Shown piece after piece: positions 1-7,272 of a DNA stretch of 64,000 bases. Numbering within the stretch: the first letter of the stretch is position 1; each line of letters begins with the position of its first letter. This DNA comes from Pseudomonas sp. K2I15. Its GTDB lineage: Bacteria; Pseudomonadota; Gammaproteobacteria; Pseudomonadales; Pseudomonadaceae. Below the pieces are notes generated by a model. The model saw only the letters and a list, made by a program, of their open reading frames with translations. It was not told the DNA's origin and made no database searches. Position numbers and translations under genes: made by a program. The DNA is taken from positions 1 through 64,000 of the forward strand of contig NZ_NIXO01000034.1 of NCBI RefSeq assembly GCF_002204795.1, given 5' to 3'.

Positions 1-491
1 CGCCCACCCGCAGTGCCCCGGCAAACGATGCCCTGGTGGACGCGGGCCTGACGTTGTTCGGCTACACCCGCAATGATCTGGACCCGAGTATCCCACCGGC
101 GATCATCCATGGCGGTATCGATCACCTGGTGCTGGCCCTCGACAGCCGCGCCAAGCTCAGCCAGATGCACTACGAACTGGAAGCCGGTCGCCGCTACATG
201 ACCGATGCTCGCCTGGGCACCGTGGTGCTGGTGTTTGCCGAAAGCCCGACGCTGTTCCACACCCGCAACCCGTTCGCCGTGGGCGGTGTGTACGAAGACC
301 CGGCCACAGGCGCCGCCACCGCTGCATTTGCCGGCTACCTGCGGGACCTGGGCTGGCCGCACAACGGTTGCATCGACATCATCCAGGGCGAGGACATGGG
401 CAGCCGCTCGCGCTTGCAGGCGCAGATCACCGATGAGAAAGGGGCCTCGATTCGGGTGTCGGGTACGGCGCGGTTGATGCTGGAGGACTGA
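1..491 (+). CDS. PhzF-family isomerase-like protein, C-terminal part
   Basis: The frame is open from the left window edge and ends in TGA at 489-491, so only about 162 C-terminal residues are present. The segment NPFAVGGVYEDPATGAATAAF carries the DPATG signature of the PhzF family, which has the diaminopimelate epimerase fold; members isomerise small metabolites and most have no known substrate. The catalytic glutamate of PhzF lies in the N-terminal half, outside the window, so activity cannot be judged. The gene converges on and overlaps by 65 bp the thioredoxin-like gene on the other strand. Family assignment is firm, substrate unknown. Confidence 0.85.
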   Translation, partial: PTRSAPANDALVDAGLTLFGYTRNDLDPSIPPAIIHGGIDHLVLALDSRAKLSQMHYELEAGRRYMTDARLGTVVLVFAESPTLFHTRNPFAVGGVYEDPATGAATAAFAGYLRDLGWPHNGCIDIIQGEDMGSRSRLQAQITDEKGASIRVSGTARLMLED

Positions 492-804
492 TTCTGGTCT
501 TGGCGAATGCCTCGTTCAGAATTTTTTCGTCGAACCCCTTCAGCTTCTCGACCATCTCGCCATTCTGGAAAACCAGCAGCGTGGGAGTGCCAGTCACCTC
601 GGGATGCCTTGGGGTTTGTGCGGTGTCGAGCACCAGGCTTTTCACGGTGCTGCCATATTTCCCGGCAATACGCTCAAACAGTGGCCCGGCTTCCCCACAG
701 GCTGGGCAATGCTGCGAGACAAACAGCATGAACACCGTGTCATGGGACTTCAGCAGTTGCTGATAATCCTCGACATTTTTAATCACCGCCGTAGCAATTC
801 CCAT
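427..804 (-). CDS. Thioredoxin-family protein
   Basis: A 125-residue thioredoxin-fold protein with no signal peptide, so probably cytoplasmic. The redox motif CPAC lies at residues 33-36 and the cis-proline segment TGTPTLLVF follows, as in thioredoxins; the active-site dipeptide Pro-Ala differs from the Gly-Pro of TrxA, so its redox potential and partners may differ. The frame extends upstream to further ATGs, but the GGGAG at 811-815 (minus strand) sits 6 bases before the ATG at 804 and directly abuts the ATG at 810, which favours 804. The 3' end overlaps the convergent PhzF-like gene. General disulfide reductase or stress role is inferred. Confidence 0.85.
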   Translation of the reverse strand: MGIATAVIKNVEDYQQLLKSHDTVFMLFVSQHCPACGEAGPLFERIAGKYGSTVKSLVLDTAQTPRHPEVTGTPTLLVFQNGEMVEKLKGFDEKILNEAFAKTRISPPASTAPYPTPESRPLSHR

Positions 805-911
805 GATCATCTCCCTGAGCAAAAGGCCCTGGCCCACGCTAAGCCAGACGATCAAAACGGTCTACTGTCAGAACTAACAGGTACCCACCTCCAAGTGGCC
901 ACACCACCTAT

Positions 912-972
912 TGTGACGAGGGAGCTTGTGTGGTGAGGGAGCTTGCTCCCGTTGGACTGCGCAGCAGTCCCA
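912..972. repeat. Single REP element with duplicated head
   Basis: Holds GAGGGAGCTTGCTCCCGTTGG, the same hairpin unit as the larger paired elements at 5016, 8192 and 13288. Just before it lies a second, partial copy of the head (TGTGACGAGGGAGCTTG followed by TGTGGTGAGGGAGCTTG), so the left end is a 17-bp imperfect tandem duplication. No matching inverted partner is found nearby, unlike the other elements in this window. It lies between the thioredoxin-like gene and the small exported protein gene. Confidence 0.8.
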
Positions 973-978
973 GGAACT

Positions 979-1215
979 TCAACGCTCCGCCCGCTCCCGA
1001 GCCTTCTTCGCCAGCCCCACGCACTGCTTATAGTCCCCCTGTTCCTTGGCATCCTTCGCCCGACGATACCCATGATGATTCTGCGTGGTGTAGTTCGTAC
1101 TGAACGCCGCCTTCAGCTTGACCAGCTCGGCCTTGCATTCGCGCCGGTCATCCTTGGCGAACACCTGGGAGGCAAACACCAGCGACAACACCATAAGAAC
1201 AAGACTGATCTTCAT
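979..1215 (-). CDS. Small exported protein, unknown function
   Basis: A 78-residue protein starting MKISLVLM with a typical Sec signal peptide; cleavage is likely after FASQVFA near residue 20. The mature part is about 58 residues, charged and lysine/arginine-rich, with two cysteines (RRECKAE and YKQCVGL) that could form a disulfide in the periplasm. AAGGA lies about 10 bases upstream of the chosen ATG. A longer frame starts 8 codons earlier but would spoil the signal peptide. I do not recognise the family. It stands alone between a REP element and the sigma-54 driven transport operon. Confidence 0.7.
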   Translation of the reverse strand: MKISLVLMVLSLVFASQVFAKDDRRECKAELVKLKAAFSTNYTTQNHHGYRRAKDAKEQGDYKQCVGLAKKARERAER

Positions 1216-1468
1216 CTGAGCGCATTCCTTGGGGGCCAATCATCTGCCAAGGCTAGCCCAGCCATGGGATTTTTCCATTCGGCCACCACACCGCACTTGT
1301 GCACGGTAACGACCCACCCCCGCCCCCAAATGTGGCCTGTCACCCCGGCGTGTAGCCAACGGTAGCAATCTGATTGCAACCGCTGGCTCAACGCCTCATC
1401 GTCGATAAAAATTTATCCCATTGATTTAAAAAGAAATTAATCCCGCAATATTTTTCTGCTACTGCGTA
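1216..1468. other. Intergenic leader of the transport island; AT-rich, IHF-like site
   Basis: This gap separates the divergent small exported gene from the ABC transport operon and holds no convincing gene. The part from 1401 to 1455 is much more AT-rich than its surroundings and includes the palindrome GATAAAAATTTATC (1404-1417). On the minus strand 1414-1426 reads AATCAATGGGATA, one mismatch from the IHF consensus WATCAANNNNTTR, and lies about 75 bp upstream of the predicted start site, where IHF commonly bends DNA at sigma-54 promoters. GCACTTGTGC at 1293-1302 is a short palindrome of unknown meaning. The IHF call is tentative. Confidence 0.4.
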
Positions 1469-1484
1469 TGGCACACTTTCTGCT
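1469..1484 (+). promoter_or_regulatory. Sigma-54 (RpoN) promoter of the amino-acid ABC operon
   Basis: TGGCACACTTTCTGCT matches the sigma-54 consensus TGGCACG-N4-TTGCW with GG and GC at the required 10-base spacing; only positions 7 and 12 differ. Transcription would start near 1495, about 55 bases before the ATG at 1550. The activator is not known; NtrC or a dedicated enhancer-binding protein would fit a nitrogen-yielding substrate. Confidence 0.75.
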
Positions 1485-1488
1485 GTCT

Positions 1489-1526
1489 ATTCCGTTGTTA
1501 CATACTAAATTCCGGTATAGCGGAAT
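1489..1526. promoter_or_regulatory. Putative operator: two ATTCCG boxes and an inverted CGGAAT
   Basis: ATTCCG occurs at 1489-1494 and again exactly 20 bp on at 1509-1514; the second forms an inverted repeat with CGGAAT at 1521-1526 (6-base spacer). The array covers the predicted start site and early leader, a position that suits a repressor. The IclR-family gene at 5160 in the same island is the natural candidate, but this is inference. Confidence 0.45.
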
Positions 1527-1549
1527 ACACAACTCCTGGAGTGCTTGTC

Positions 1550-2398
1550 ATGCATCACCGACCTTCCGTGTTTAAAGCGTGTGTTTTTCTCTTCGCCGCA
1601 TCGGCTTCCCTCGCAAGCGTTGTGCACGCGGCGGACAGCAAGCTCGATACAGTGCTCAAGCGTGGGCACCTGATCGTGGGTACAGGCAGTACCAATGCGC
1701 CGTGGCACTTCCAGGGAGCGGATGGCAAGTTGCAGGGTTTTGATATCGACATCGGCCACATCGTGGCCAAGGGCTTGTTCAACGACCCAAGCAAAGTCGA
1801 ATACGTGGTGCAGTCCTCCGATGCCCGTATTCCCAACCTGCTGACCGACAAGGTCGACATGAGCTGCCAGTTCATCACCGTTACCGCCAGCCGTGCGCAG
1901 CAAGTGGCATTCACCTTGCCGTACTACCGCGAAGGCGTGGGCCTGCTGCTGCCGGCCAACAGCAAATATAAAGAAATCGAAGACCTGCAAGCCGCTGGCG
2001 ACAGCGTCACCGTGGCCGTGTTGCAAAACGTCTACGCCGAAGAACTGGTGCATCAGGCATTGCCTAAAGCCAAGGTCGACCAATACGACAGCGTCGACTT
2101 GATGTACCAGGCCGTGAACTCCGGTCGTGCCGACGCCGCCGCCACCGACCAGTCCTCGGTCAAGTACCTGATGGTGCAAAACCCGGGCCGCTACCGCAGC
2201 CCGAGCTACGCCTGGAGCCCGCAAACCTACGCGTGCGCCGTCAAGCGTGGCGACCAGGACTGGCTGAACTTCGTCAACACCGCGCTGCACGAAGCCATGA
2301 CCGGGGTGGAGTTCCCGATGTACAAGGCCTCGTTCAAGCAATGGTTCGGTGTGGATCTGCCAGAGCCTGCGATCGGTTTCCCGGTTGAGTTCAAGTAA
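1550..2398 (+). CDS. ABC transporter periplasmic binding protein (polar amino-acid family)
   Basis: A 282-residue family-3 solute-binding protein. Residues 1-27 form a Sec signal peptide ending VVHA before ADSKL; the mature protein opens with DTVLKRGHLIVGTGSTNAPW and GFDIDIGHIVAKGL, the usual N-terminal lobe of amino-acid binding proteins. GGAG at 1538-1541 lies 8 bases before ATG 1550; a GTG three codons earlier overlaps that site and is less likely. It is first in a set with two permeases, an ATPase, RidA, a PLP lyase and KDG kinase, which suggests that its ligand is an amino acid or amino-sugar acid such as D-glucosaminate rather than a standard L-amino acid. Ligand specificity is inference from context. 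Confidence 0.85.
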   Translation: MHHRPSVFKACVFLFAASASLASVVHAADSKLDTVLKRGHLIVGTGSTNAPWHFQGADGKLQGFDIDIGHIVAKGLFNDPSKVEYVVQSSDARIPNLLTDKVDMSCQFITVTASRAQQVAFTLPYYREGVGLLLPANSKYKEIEDLQAAGDSVTVAVLQNVYAEELVHQALPKAKVDQYDSVDLMYQAVNSGRADAAATDQSSVKYLMVQNPGRYRSPSYAWSPQTYACAVKRGDQDWLNFVNTALHEAMTGVEFPMYKASFKQWFGVDLPEPAIGFPVEFK

Positions 2399-2450
2399 TT
2401 CGTAAACACTGGGGCGTCGCGTACGGCGCCCCAATCAGGTACTGCTGACC

Positions 2451-3113
2451 ATGAATTATCAGTTGAACTTTGCCGCTGTGTGGCGCGATTTCCCCAGTTT
2501 GCTGGCGGGGCTCGGCCTGGGCCTTGAACTGGCACTGCTGTCCATCGCGATCGGTTGCGTGATCGGCCTGTTGATGGCGTTTGCCATGCTGTCCAAGCAC
2601 CGTGCGCTACGCATCGTTGCCTCGGTGTACGTGACGGTGATCCGCAACACCCCGATCCTGGTGCTGATCCTGTTGATCTACTTCGCCTTGCCGAGCCTCG
2701 GTATCCGGCTGGACAAGATCCCCTCGTTCATCATCACACTGTCGTTGTACGCCGGTGCCTACCTGACCGAAGTATTCCGTGCAGGTTTGCTGAACATTCC
2801 CAAGGGGTTGCGTGAAGCGGGCCTGGCCATCGGCCTTGGCGAATGGCGCATCCGCGCGTACATCACCGTGCCGGTGATGCTGCGCAACGTGCTGCCGGCG
2901 CTGTCGAACAACTTCATTTCGCTGTTCAAGGACACCTCCCTGGCCGCCGCGATTGCGGTGCCGGAGCTGACCTATTACGCCCGCAAGATCAACGTCGAAA
3001 GCTACCGGGTGATTGAAACCTGGATGGTCACGACCGCGCTCTACGTGGCTGCCTGTTACCTCATTGCCATGCTGCTCCGTTACCTGGAACAGCGTTTGGC
3101 GATTCGCCGCTAA
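2451..3113 (+). CDS. Amino-acid ABC transporter permease 1
   Basis: A 220-residue inner-membrane permease of the His/Glu/Gln/Arg/opine family, with about five hydrophobic segments. The EAA loop reads FRAGLLNIPKGLREAGLAIGLGEWRI region (around residues 105-130), with the conserved Glu-Ala and Gly that contact the ATPase. It probably pairs with the second permease encoded 9 bp downstream to form a heterodimeric channel. The signature RNTPILVLILL near residue 65 is also typical of this family. The gene lies 52 bp after the binding protein and is surely cotranscribed. Confidence 0.88.
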   Translation: MNYQLNFAAVWRDFPSLLAGLGLGLELALLSIAIGCVIGLLMAFAMLSKHRALRIVASVYVTVIRNTPILVLILLIYFALPSLGIRLDKIPSFIITLSLYAGAYLTEVFRAGLLNIPKGLREAGLAIGLGEWRIRAYITVPVMLRNVLPALSNNFISLFKDTSLAAAIAVPELTYYARKINVESYRVIETWMVTTALYVAACYLIAMLLRYLEQRLAIRR

Positions 3114-3122
3114 GGAGCGCCC

Positions 3123-3785
3123 ATGTACGAATCCCCCAGCTGGCTGCATGAGTTGTGGATCGCCCGGGAAACCCTCTGGGCGGGGTTCCAGACCAGCGTG
3201 TATTGCTCGGCCCTGGCCATTATTTTCGGCACTTTGATCGGCATCGTTGCCGGGTTGGTGCTGACCTACGGCAAATTCTGGATGCGCGCACCGTTTCGCC
3301 TGTACGTCGACCTGATCCGCGGTACGCCGGTGTTTGTGTTGGTGTTGGCATGCTTCTACATGCTGCCGGCGCTTGGTTGGCAGATCAGCGCGTTCCAGGC
3401 TGGCGCCGTGGGCCTGACGCTGTTTTGCGGCTCCCACGTGTCCGAGATCGTGCGCGGCGCGCTGCAAGCCATTCCCAAAGGGCAACTGGAAGCGGGCAAG
3501 GCCATCGGCCTGACGTTTTACCAGTCCCTGGGCTACGTGCTGTTGCCTCAGGCACTGCGACAGATCCTGCCGACCTGGGTCAACTCGTCCACGGAAATCG
3601 TCAAGGCGTCCACCTTGCTGTCGGTGATCGGCGTGGCCGAATTGCTGCTCAGCACCCAACAGGTAATCGCCCGGACCTTCATGACCCTGGAGTTCTACCT
3701 GTTCGCAGGCTTTATGTTTTTTGTCATCAACTACGCCATCGAATTACTGGGGCGTTACATTGAAAAGCGGGTGGCGTTGCCATGA
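3123..3785 (+). CDS. Amino-acid ABC transporter permease 2
   Basis: Second 220-residue permease of the same family, preceded by a strong TAAGGAGCG site. It has the RGTPVFVLVLA segment and the cytoplasmic EAA loop (ALQAIPKGQLEAGKAIGLTF, about residues 115-134) that docks onto the ATPase. The stop codon overlaps the start of the ATPase gene (ATGA at 3782-3785), so the two are translationally coupled. Together with the first permease it would carry the ligand handed over by the periplasmic binding protein across the inner membrane. Confidence 0.88.
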   Translation: MYESPSWLHELWIARETLWAGFQTSVYCSALAIIFGTLIGIVAGLVLTYGKFWMRAPFRLYVDLIRGTPVFVLVLACFYMLPALGWQISAFQAGAVGLTLFCGSHVSEIVRGALQAIPKGQLEAGKAIGLTFYQSLGYVLLPQALRQILPTWVNSSTEIVKASTLLSVIGVAELLLSTQQVIARTFMTLEFYLFAGFMFFVINYAIELLGRYIEKRVALP

Positions 3786-4567
3786 ACCAATCCTCAAACG
3801 AAAGCCAACCCCTGCTGAACATTCGCGGCCTGCGTAAACAGTACGGCGCGGTGGAAGTGCTCAAGGGCGTCGACCTGACGATGCAGCGCGGCAACGTCGT
3901 GACGTTGATTGGCTCCAGCGGCTCGGGCAAGACCACGCTGCTGCGCTGCGTCAACCTGCTGGAAGAATTCCAGGGCGGCCAGATCACCCTCGACGGTGAA
4001 TCCATCGGCTACAGCGACGTCGGCGGCAAGCGCGTACGCCACCCGGAACGGGTGATTTCCCAGCACCGCGCGATGACCGGCATGGCGTTCCAGCAATTCA
4101 ACCTGTTCCCGCATTTGACCGCGTTACAGAACGTCACCCTGGGCCTGCTCAAGGTCAAGAAAATGAGCAAGGACGAAGCCGTGGCGCTGGCCGAAAAATG
4201 GCTGGACCGTGTCGGCCTGCTGGAACGACGCAACCACTTCCCGGGCCAGTTGTCGGGCGGCCAGCAGCAGCGCGTGGCGATTGCCCGGGCGATTGCAATG
4301 AACCCGAGCCTGATGCTGTTCGACGAGGTCACCTCGGCGCTCGACCCGGAATTGGTGGGCGAAGTGCTCAGCGTGATCAAGGGCCTGGCGGAAGAGGGCA
4401 TGACCATGTTGCTGGTCACCCACGAAATGCGTTTTGCCTATGAAGTCTCGGACAAGATCGTCTTCATGAACCAGGGCCGCATCGAAGAACAAGGGCCGCC
4501 CAAAGACATCTTCGAACGCCCGCAATCGCCGCGGCTGGCGGAATTTCTCAAGAACATTCGTTTTTAA
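3782..4567 (+). CDS. Amino-acid ABC transporter ATPase
   Basis: A 261-residue ABC ATPase of the polar amino-acid class. Walker A is GSSGSGKT at residues 44-51, the signature is LSGGQQQR, Walker B is LMLFDEVTSALDP, and the switch histidine is in LLVTHEMRF. All catalytic elements are intact. It powers the two permeases upstream, with which it overlaps by 4 bp. An insertion around residues 75-100 (SDVGGKRVRHPERVISQHRA) between the Walker A and Q-loop segments is longer than in GlnQ/HisP-type proteins and may be specific to this subfamily. Confidence 0.9.
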   Translation: MNQSSNESQPLLNIRGLRKQYGAVEVLKGVDLTMQRGNVVTLIGSSGSGKTTLLRCVNLLEEFQGGQITLDGESIGYSDVGGKRVRHPERVISQHRAMTGMAFQQFNLFPHLTALQNVTLGLLKVKKMSKDEAVALAEKWLDRVGLLERRNHFPGQLSGGQQQRVAIARAIAMNPSLMLFDEVTSALDPELVGEVLSVIKGLAEEGMTMLLVTHEMRFAYEVSDKIVFMNQGRIEEQGPPKDIFERPQSPRLAEFLKNIRF

Positions 4568-4591
4568 CTCACTCGTTTCAGGAGATCCATT

Positions 4592-4981
4592 ATGAGCATT
4601 ACTCGTTACGGCACCGGTGCCACCGCTGGCGGTGGTCAGCCTCGTCCTTTCGCCCGTGCGGTGGAAGCGGATGGCTGGTTGTACGTGTCGGGCCAGGTGC
4701 CGGCGGTGGACGGTGAAATCATCAATGGCGGCATCGTTGAACAGACACACCAGACCATGCGCAACGTGGTAGCGATTCTCGAAGAAGCCGGCTACGCCCT
4801 CGAAGACGTAGTGCGCGTGGGTGTGTGGCTGGAAGACCCGCGGGACTTCTGGAGCTTCAACAAAGTGTTCGGCGAGTACTTCAGCCCGGAACACGCCCCG
4901 GCGCGGGCTTGTGTGCAGGCGAACATGATGGTCGATTGCAAGGTCGAGATTGATTGCGTGGCCTACAAGAAAAAAGGCTAA
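4592..4981 (+). CDS. RidA-family enamine/imine deaminase
   Basis: A 129-residue RidA (YjgF/YER057c/UK114) protein. The family signature is present as PARACVQANMMVDCKVEID, with the catalytic arginine at residue 105, so this copy should hydrolyse enamine/imine intermediates to 2-oxo acids and ammonia. It has a strong AGGAGATCC site and follows the ABC ATPase by 24 bp. PLP-dependent eliminations such as that predicted for the enzyme at 5934 release an enamine, so the pairing makes chemical sense: RidA would speed the last step or remove the toxic intermediate. Contrast the second homolog at 58256, which lacks this arginine. Confidence 0.88.
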   Translation: MSITRYGTGATAGGGQPRPFARAVEADGWLYVSGQVPAVDGEIINGGIVEQTHQTMRNVVAILEEAGYALEDVVRVGVWLEDPRDFWSFNKVFGEYFSPEHAPARACVQANMMVDCKVEIDCVAYKKKG

Positions 4982-5015
4982 ATGATCGACCGCAACTTGC
5001 AGTGATGAAACTCGT

Positions 5016-5109
5016 TGTGGCGAGGGAGCTTGCTCCCGCTGGAGTGCGAAGCGCTCCCGTTTTTTTGGGGCCGCTACGCAGCCCAGCGGGAGCAAGCTCC
5101 CTCGCCACA
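5016..5109. repeat. REPIN (paired inverted REP), GTGGCGAGGGAGCTTGC type
   Basis: The two ends, TGTGGCGAGGGAGCTTGCTC and its exact reverse complement, are inverted around a short centre with CGCTCCCG and a run of seven T. The element fills the gap between ridA and the IclR gene and may act as a transcript-end hairpin. The copy at 8192 is nearly identical, including the GAGTGCGAAGCGCTCC centre. Confidence 0.92.
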
Positions 5110-5159
5110 GAGGACTCATCTGCTGCGATTTTAAGCCTTTGACGGGACCCGAAACTGCC

Positions 5160-5924
5160 ATGACCGAAGACACCATCAAACGCCGCGCCAAAGGCCTCGA
5201 CCGGGCGTTCGATATCCTCGATTTCCTCAAGGAGATCGGCCAGCCCCTGCGCCCGAATGACATCGCCAGCGGCATCGGCAGCCCCAAATCCACGGTCTAC
5301 GAACTGGTGGCCTCGCTGCTGGAGAGGCGCATCCTCGAAACCGTCGGCAAGGACGGTCACGTCTACCTCGGTCGCCAACTGTACTTCCTCGGCCAGGCCC
5401 ACCTGCGCCATTTCGACCTGACCCGCGAAGCCGACCACGCCCTGCAGGAAATTGTCAGCCAGACCCACGAAACTGCCCAGATGTGCCTGCTCAATGGCCG
5501 CAAATACACCGTGGCCCTGATGCGCGAAGGCGAGCGGCATTTCCGCATTTCCTCAGACATCGGCGAGAACGCCCCAATCCCCTGGACCGCCTCCGGCCGC
5601 CTGCTGTTGGGCCACCTGAGCGACCAGCAAATCATCGACCTGATCGACCACGACGACTTCATTCTCCCGGACGGTCAGCGTCTGCCCCTGGAAACCTTCC
5701 TCGAGCAAATCCGTCAGGCCACCCTCGACGGGTTTTTCTCCTTCGACAGTGTCGCCGACACCTTTACCCATTGCTTTGCCGCCCCGGTGCGGGACGCCCA
5801 AGGCATCAGCATTGCGACCCTGTGCATCGTGGCCCCGCGGGCCGATGCCATCAAAAACTACAACGACTATCGCCGGGTGCTGATCGACAGCGCGAACAAC
5901 CTGGCCCGTCGTATCAACGAATAG
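5160..5924 (+). CDS. IclR-family transcriptional regulator (KdgR-like role proposed)
   Basis: A 254-residue IclR regulator: N-terminal winged helix-turn-helix (about residues 10-75, KRRAKGLDRAFDILDFLKE then PNDIASGIGSPKSTVYELVASLLERR) and a C-terminal IclR effector domain. The ATG at 5160 is preferred to a TTG at 5139. It is embedded in the island between ridA and the PLP lyase gene. KdgR regulators that sense 2-keto-3-deoxygluconate belong to this family, so KDG or a relative is a sensible effector here given the KDG kinase at 7273. Target sites may be the ATTCCG boxes at 1489-1526. The family call is firm; effector and targets are inferred. Confidence 0.87.
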   Translation: MTEDTIKRRAKGLDRAFDILDFLKEIGQPLRPNDIASGIGSPKSTVYELVASLLERRILETVGKDGHVYLGRQLYFLGQAHLRHFDLTREADHALQEIVSQTHETAQMCLLNGRKYTVALMREGERHFRISSDIGENAPIPWTASGRLLLGHLSDQQIIDLIDHDDFILPDGQRLPLETFLEQIRQATLDGFFSFDSVADTFTHCFAAPVRDAQGISIATLCIVAPRADAIKNYNDYRRVLIDSANNLARRINE

Positions 5925-5933
5925 GAAACGCTT

Positions 5934-7142
5934 ATGTCTGCCTTCAATGCCGTTGAAAAAGGCGCCGCTGCCGTCGGTGCGCATCTGGTCCGTGACGTCA
6001 GCCTGCCAGCCCTGGTGCTGCACCGCGACGCACTGGAACACAACATCCGCTGGATGCAGGCATTCGTCAGCAACAGCGGCGCGCAACTGGCGCCCCACGG
6101 CAAGACCAGCATGATGCCGGCGCTGTTTCAGCGGCAGATCGAGCAGGGCGCCTGGGGTATCACCCTGGCCAATGCGGTGCAGACCCGCGCCGCGTATGCC
6201 GGAGGTATTCGCCGGGTATTGATGGCCAACCAACTGGTGGGCGCGCCGAACATGGCGCTGATCGCCGACCTGCTGGCCGACCCCGAATTCGACTTCCACT
6301 GCATGGTCGACCACCCGGACAACGTGGCCGACCTGGGCCTGTTCTTCGCCGCCCGTGGCCTGCGTTTGAACGTGATGATCGAATACGGTGTGGTTGGCGG
6401 GCGTTGCGGTTGCCGCACTGAACAGCAGGTGCTCGACCTGGCCAAGGCAATCAAGGCCCAGCCTGCGCTGGCCCTTACCGGCATTGAAGGCTACGAAGGG
6501 GTGATCCACGGCGAACACGCCATCAGCGGCATCCGCGAATTCGCTGCCTCCCTGGTGCGCTTGGCAGTCCACCTGCAAAACAGCGGCGCCTTCGACCTCG
6601 GCAAGCCGATCATCACCGCCTCGGGCTCGGCCTGGTACGACCTGATCGCTGAGTCCTTCGAAGCCCAGAACGCCGCCGGCCGCTTCCTCAGCGTATTGCG
6701 CCCGGGCAGCTACGTGGCCCACGACCACGGCATCTACAAAGAGGCGCAGTGCTGTGTACTCGACCGTCGCAGCGACCTCAACGAAGGCCTGCGCCCGGCG
6801 CTGGAAGTCTGGGCCCATGTGCAGTCGCTGCCGGAGCCGGGCTTTGCCGTGATCGCCCTGGGCAAGCGCGATGTCGCCTACGACGCCGGCCTGCCGGTGC
6901 CGCTCAAGCGCTACAAGGCTGGCGTGTTGCCGGCGGTGGGCGATGACGTGACCGCGTGCAAGGTCACGGCCGTGATGGACCAGCACGCGTTCATGGTGGT
7001 GGCGCCGGGGGTTGAGCTGCGCATCGGTGACATCATTTCTTTCGGTACTTCCCACCCGTGCCTGACCTTCGACAAGTGGCAAGTGGGCAATCTGGTGGAT
7101 GAGCAGTTGCAGGTGATCGAGTCCCTGGAAACCCGCTTCTAG
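5934..7142 (+). CDS. Fold-III PLP amino-acid ammonia-lyase, probable D-glucosaminate dehydratase
   Basis: A 402-residue protein of the D-serine dehydratase / D-threonine aldolase superfamily (alanine-racemase-like fold III). The PLP lysine is K57 in APHGKTSM; the metal ligands His374 and Cys376 lie in the C-terminal SHPCLTFDKW, as in metal-dependent D-serine dehydratase and D-threonine aldolase. Generic annotation would be amino acid deaminase. From my knowledge of the field, D-glucosaminate dehydratase of P. fluorescens is PLP- and Mn-dependent and forms 2-keto-3-deoxygluconate plus ammonia; with RidA before it and KDG kinase after it, that activity is the best guess. Other D-amino acids (D-Ser, D-Thr) remain possible. 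AGGAAACGCTT precedes the ATG. Confidence 0.8.
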   Translation: MSAFNAVEKGAAAVGAHLVRDVSLPALVLHRDALEHNIRWMQAFVSNSGAQLAPHGKTSMMPALFQRQIEQGAWGITLANAVQTRAAYAGGIRRVLMANQLVGAPNMALIADLLADPEFDFHCMVDHPDNVADLGLFFAARGLRLNVMIEYGVVGGRCGCRTEQQVLDLAKAIKAQPALALTGIEGYEGVIHGEHAISGIREFAASLVRLAVHLQNSGAFDLGKPIITASGSAWYDLIAESFEAQNAAGRFLSVLRPGSYVAHDHGIYKEAQCCVLDRRSDLNEGLRPALEVWAHVQSLPEPGFAVIALGKRDVAYDAGLPVPLKRYKAGVLPAVGDDVTACKVTAVMDQHAFMVVAPGVELRIGDIISFGTSHPCLTFDKWQVGNLVDEQLQVIESLETRF

Positions 7143-7155
7143 ACCGAGTCGCGCC

Positions 7156-7241
7156 CTTCGCGAGCAAGCCCGCTCCCACATTCGACCGAGTTTCTTCAGT
7201 TGAAATGCAGTCAAATGTGGGAGCCGGGCTTGCTCGCGAAG
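7156..7241. repeat. REPIN, GTGGGAGC-GCTTGCTCGCGAAG type
   Basis: CTTCGCGAGCAAGCCCGCTC at the left and its near-perfect reverse complement ending GCTTGCTCGCGAAG at the right flank a non-repeated centre of about 30 bases. This is the second arm type in the window (also at 53565), distinct from the GAGGGAGCTTGCTCCC type. It separates the PLP lyase gene from the kinase gene. Confidence 0.9.
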
Positions 7242-7272
7242 AGGCCCTCAAGCACCCCGAGAATCCCCAGAC

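Noticed and set aside
2607..3659. Long open frame on the minus strand opposite the two permease genes
   Set aside because: Glutamine/histidine-rich translation typical of antisense to GC-rich coding DNA; sense permeases have clear motifs.
5553..7214. 553-codon minus-strand frame over the PLP lyase gene
   Set aside because: Antisense shadow; no recognisable domain, and it spans two plus-strand genes with firm homology.
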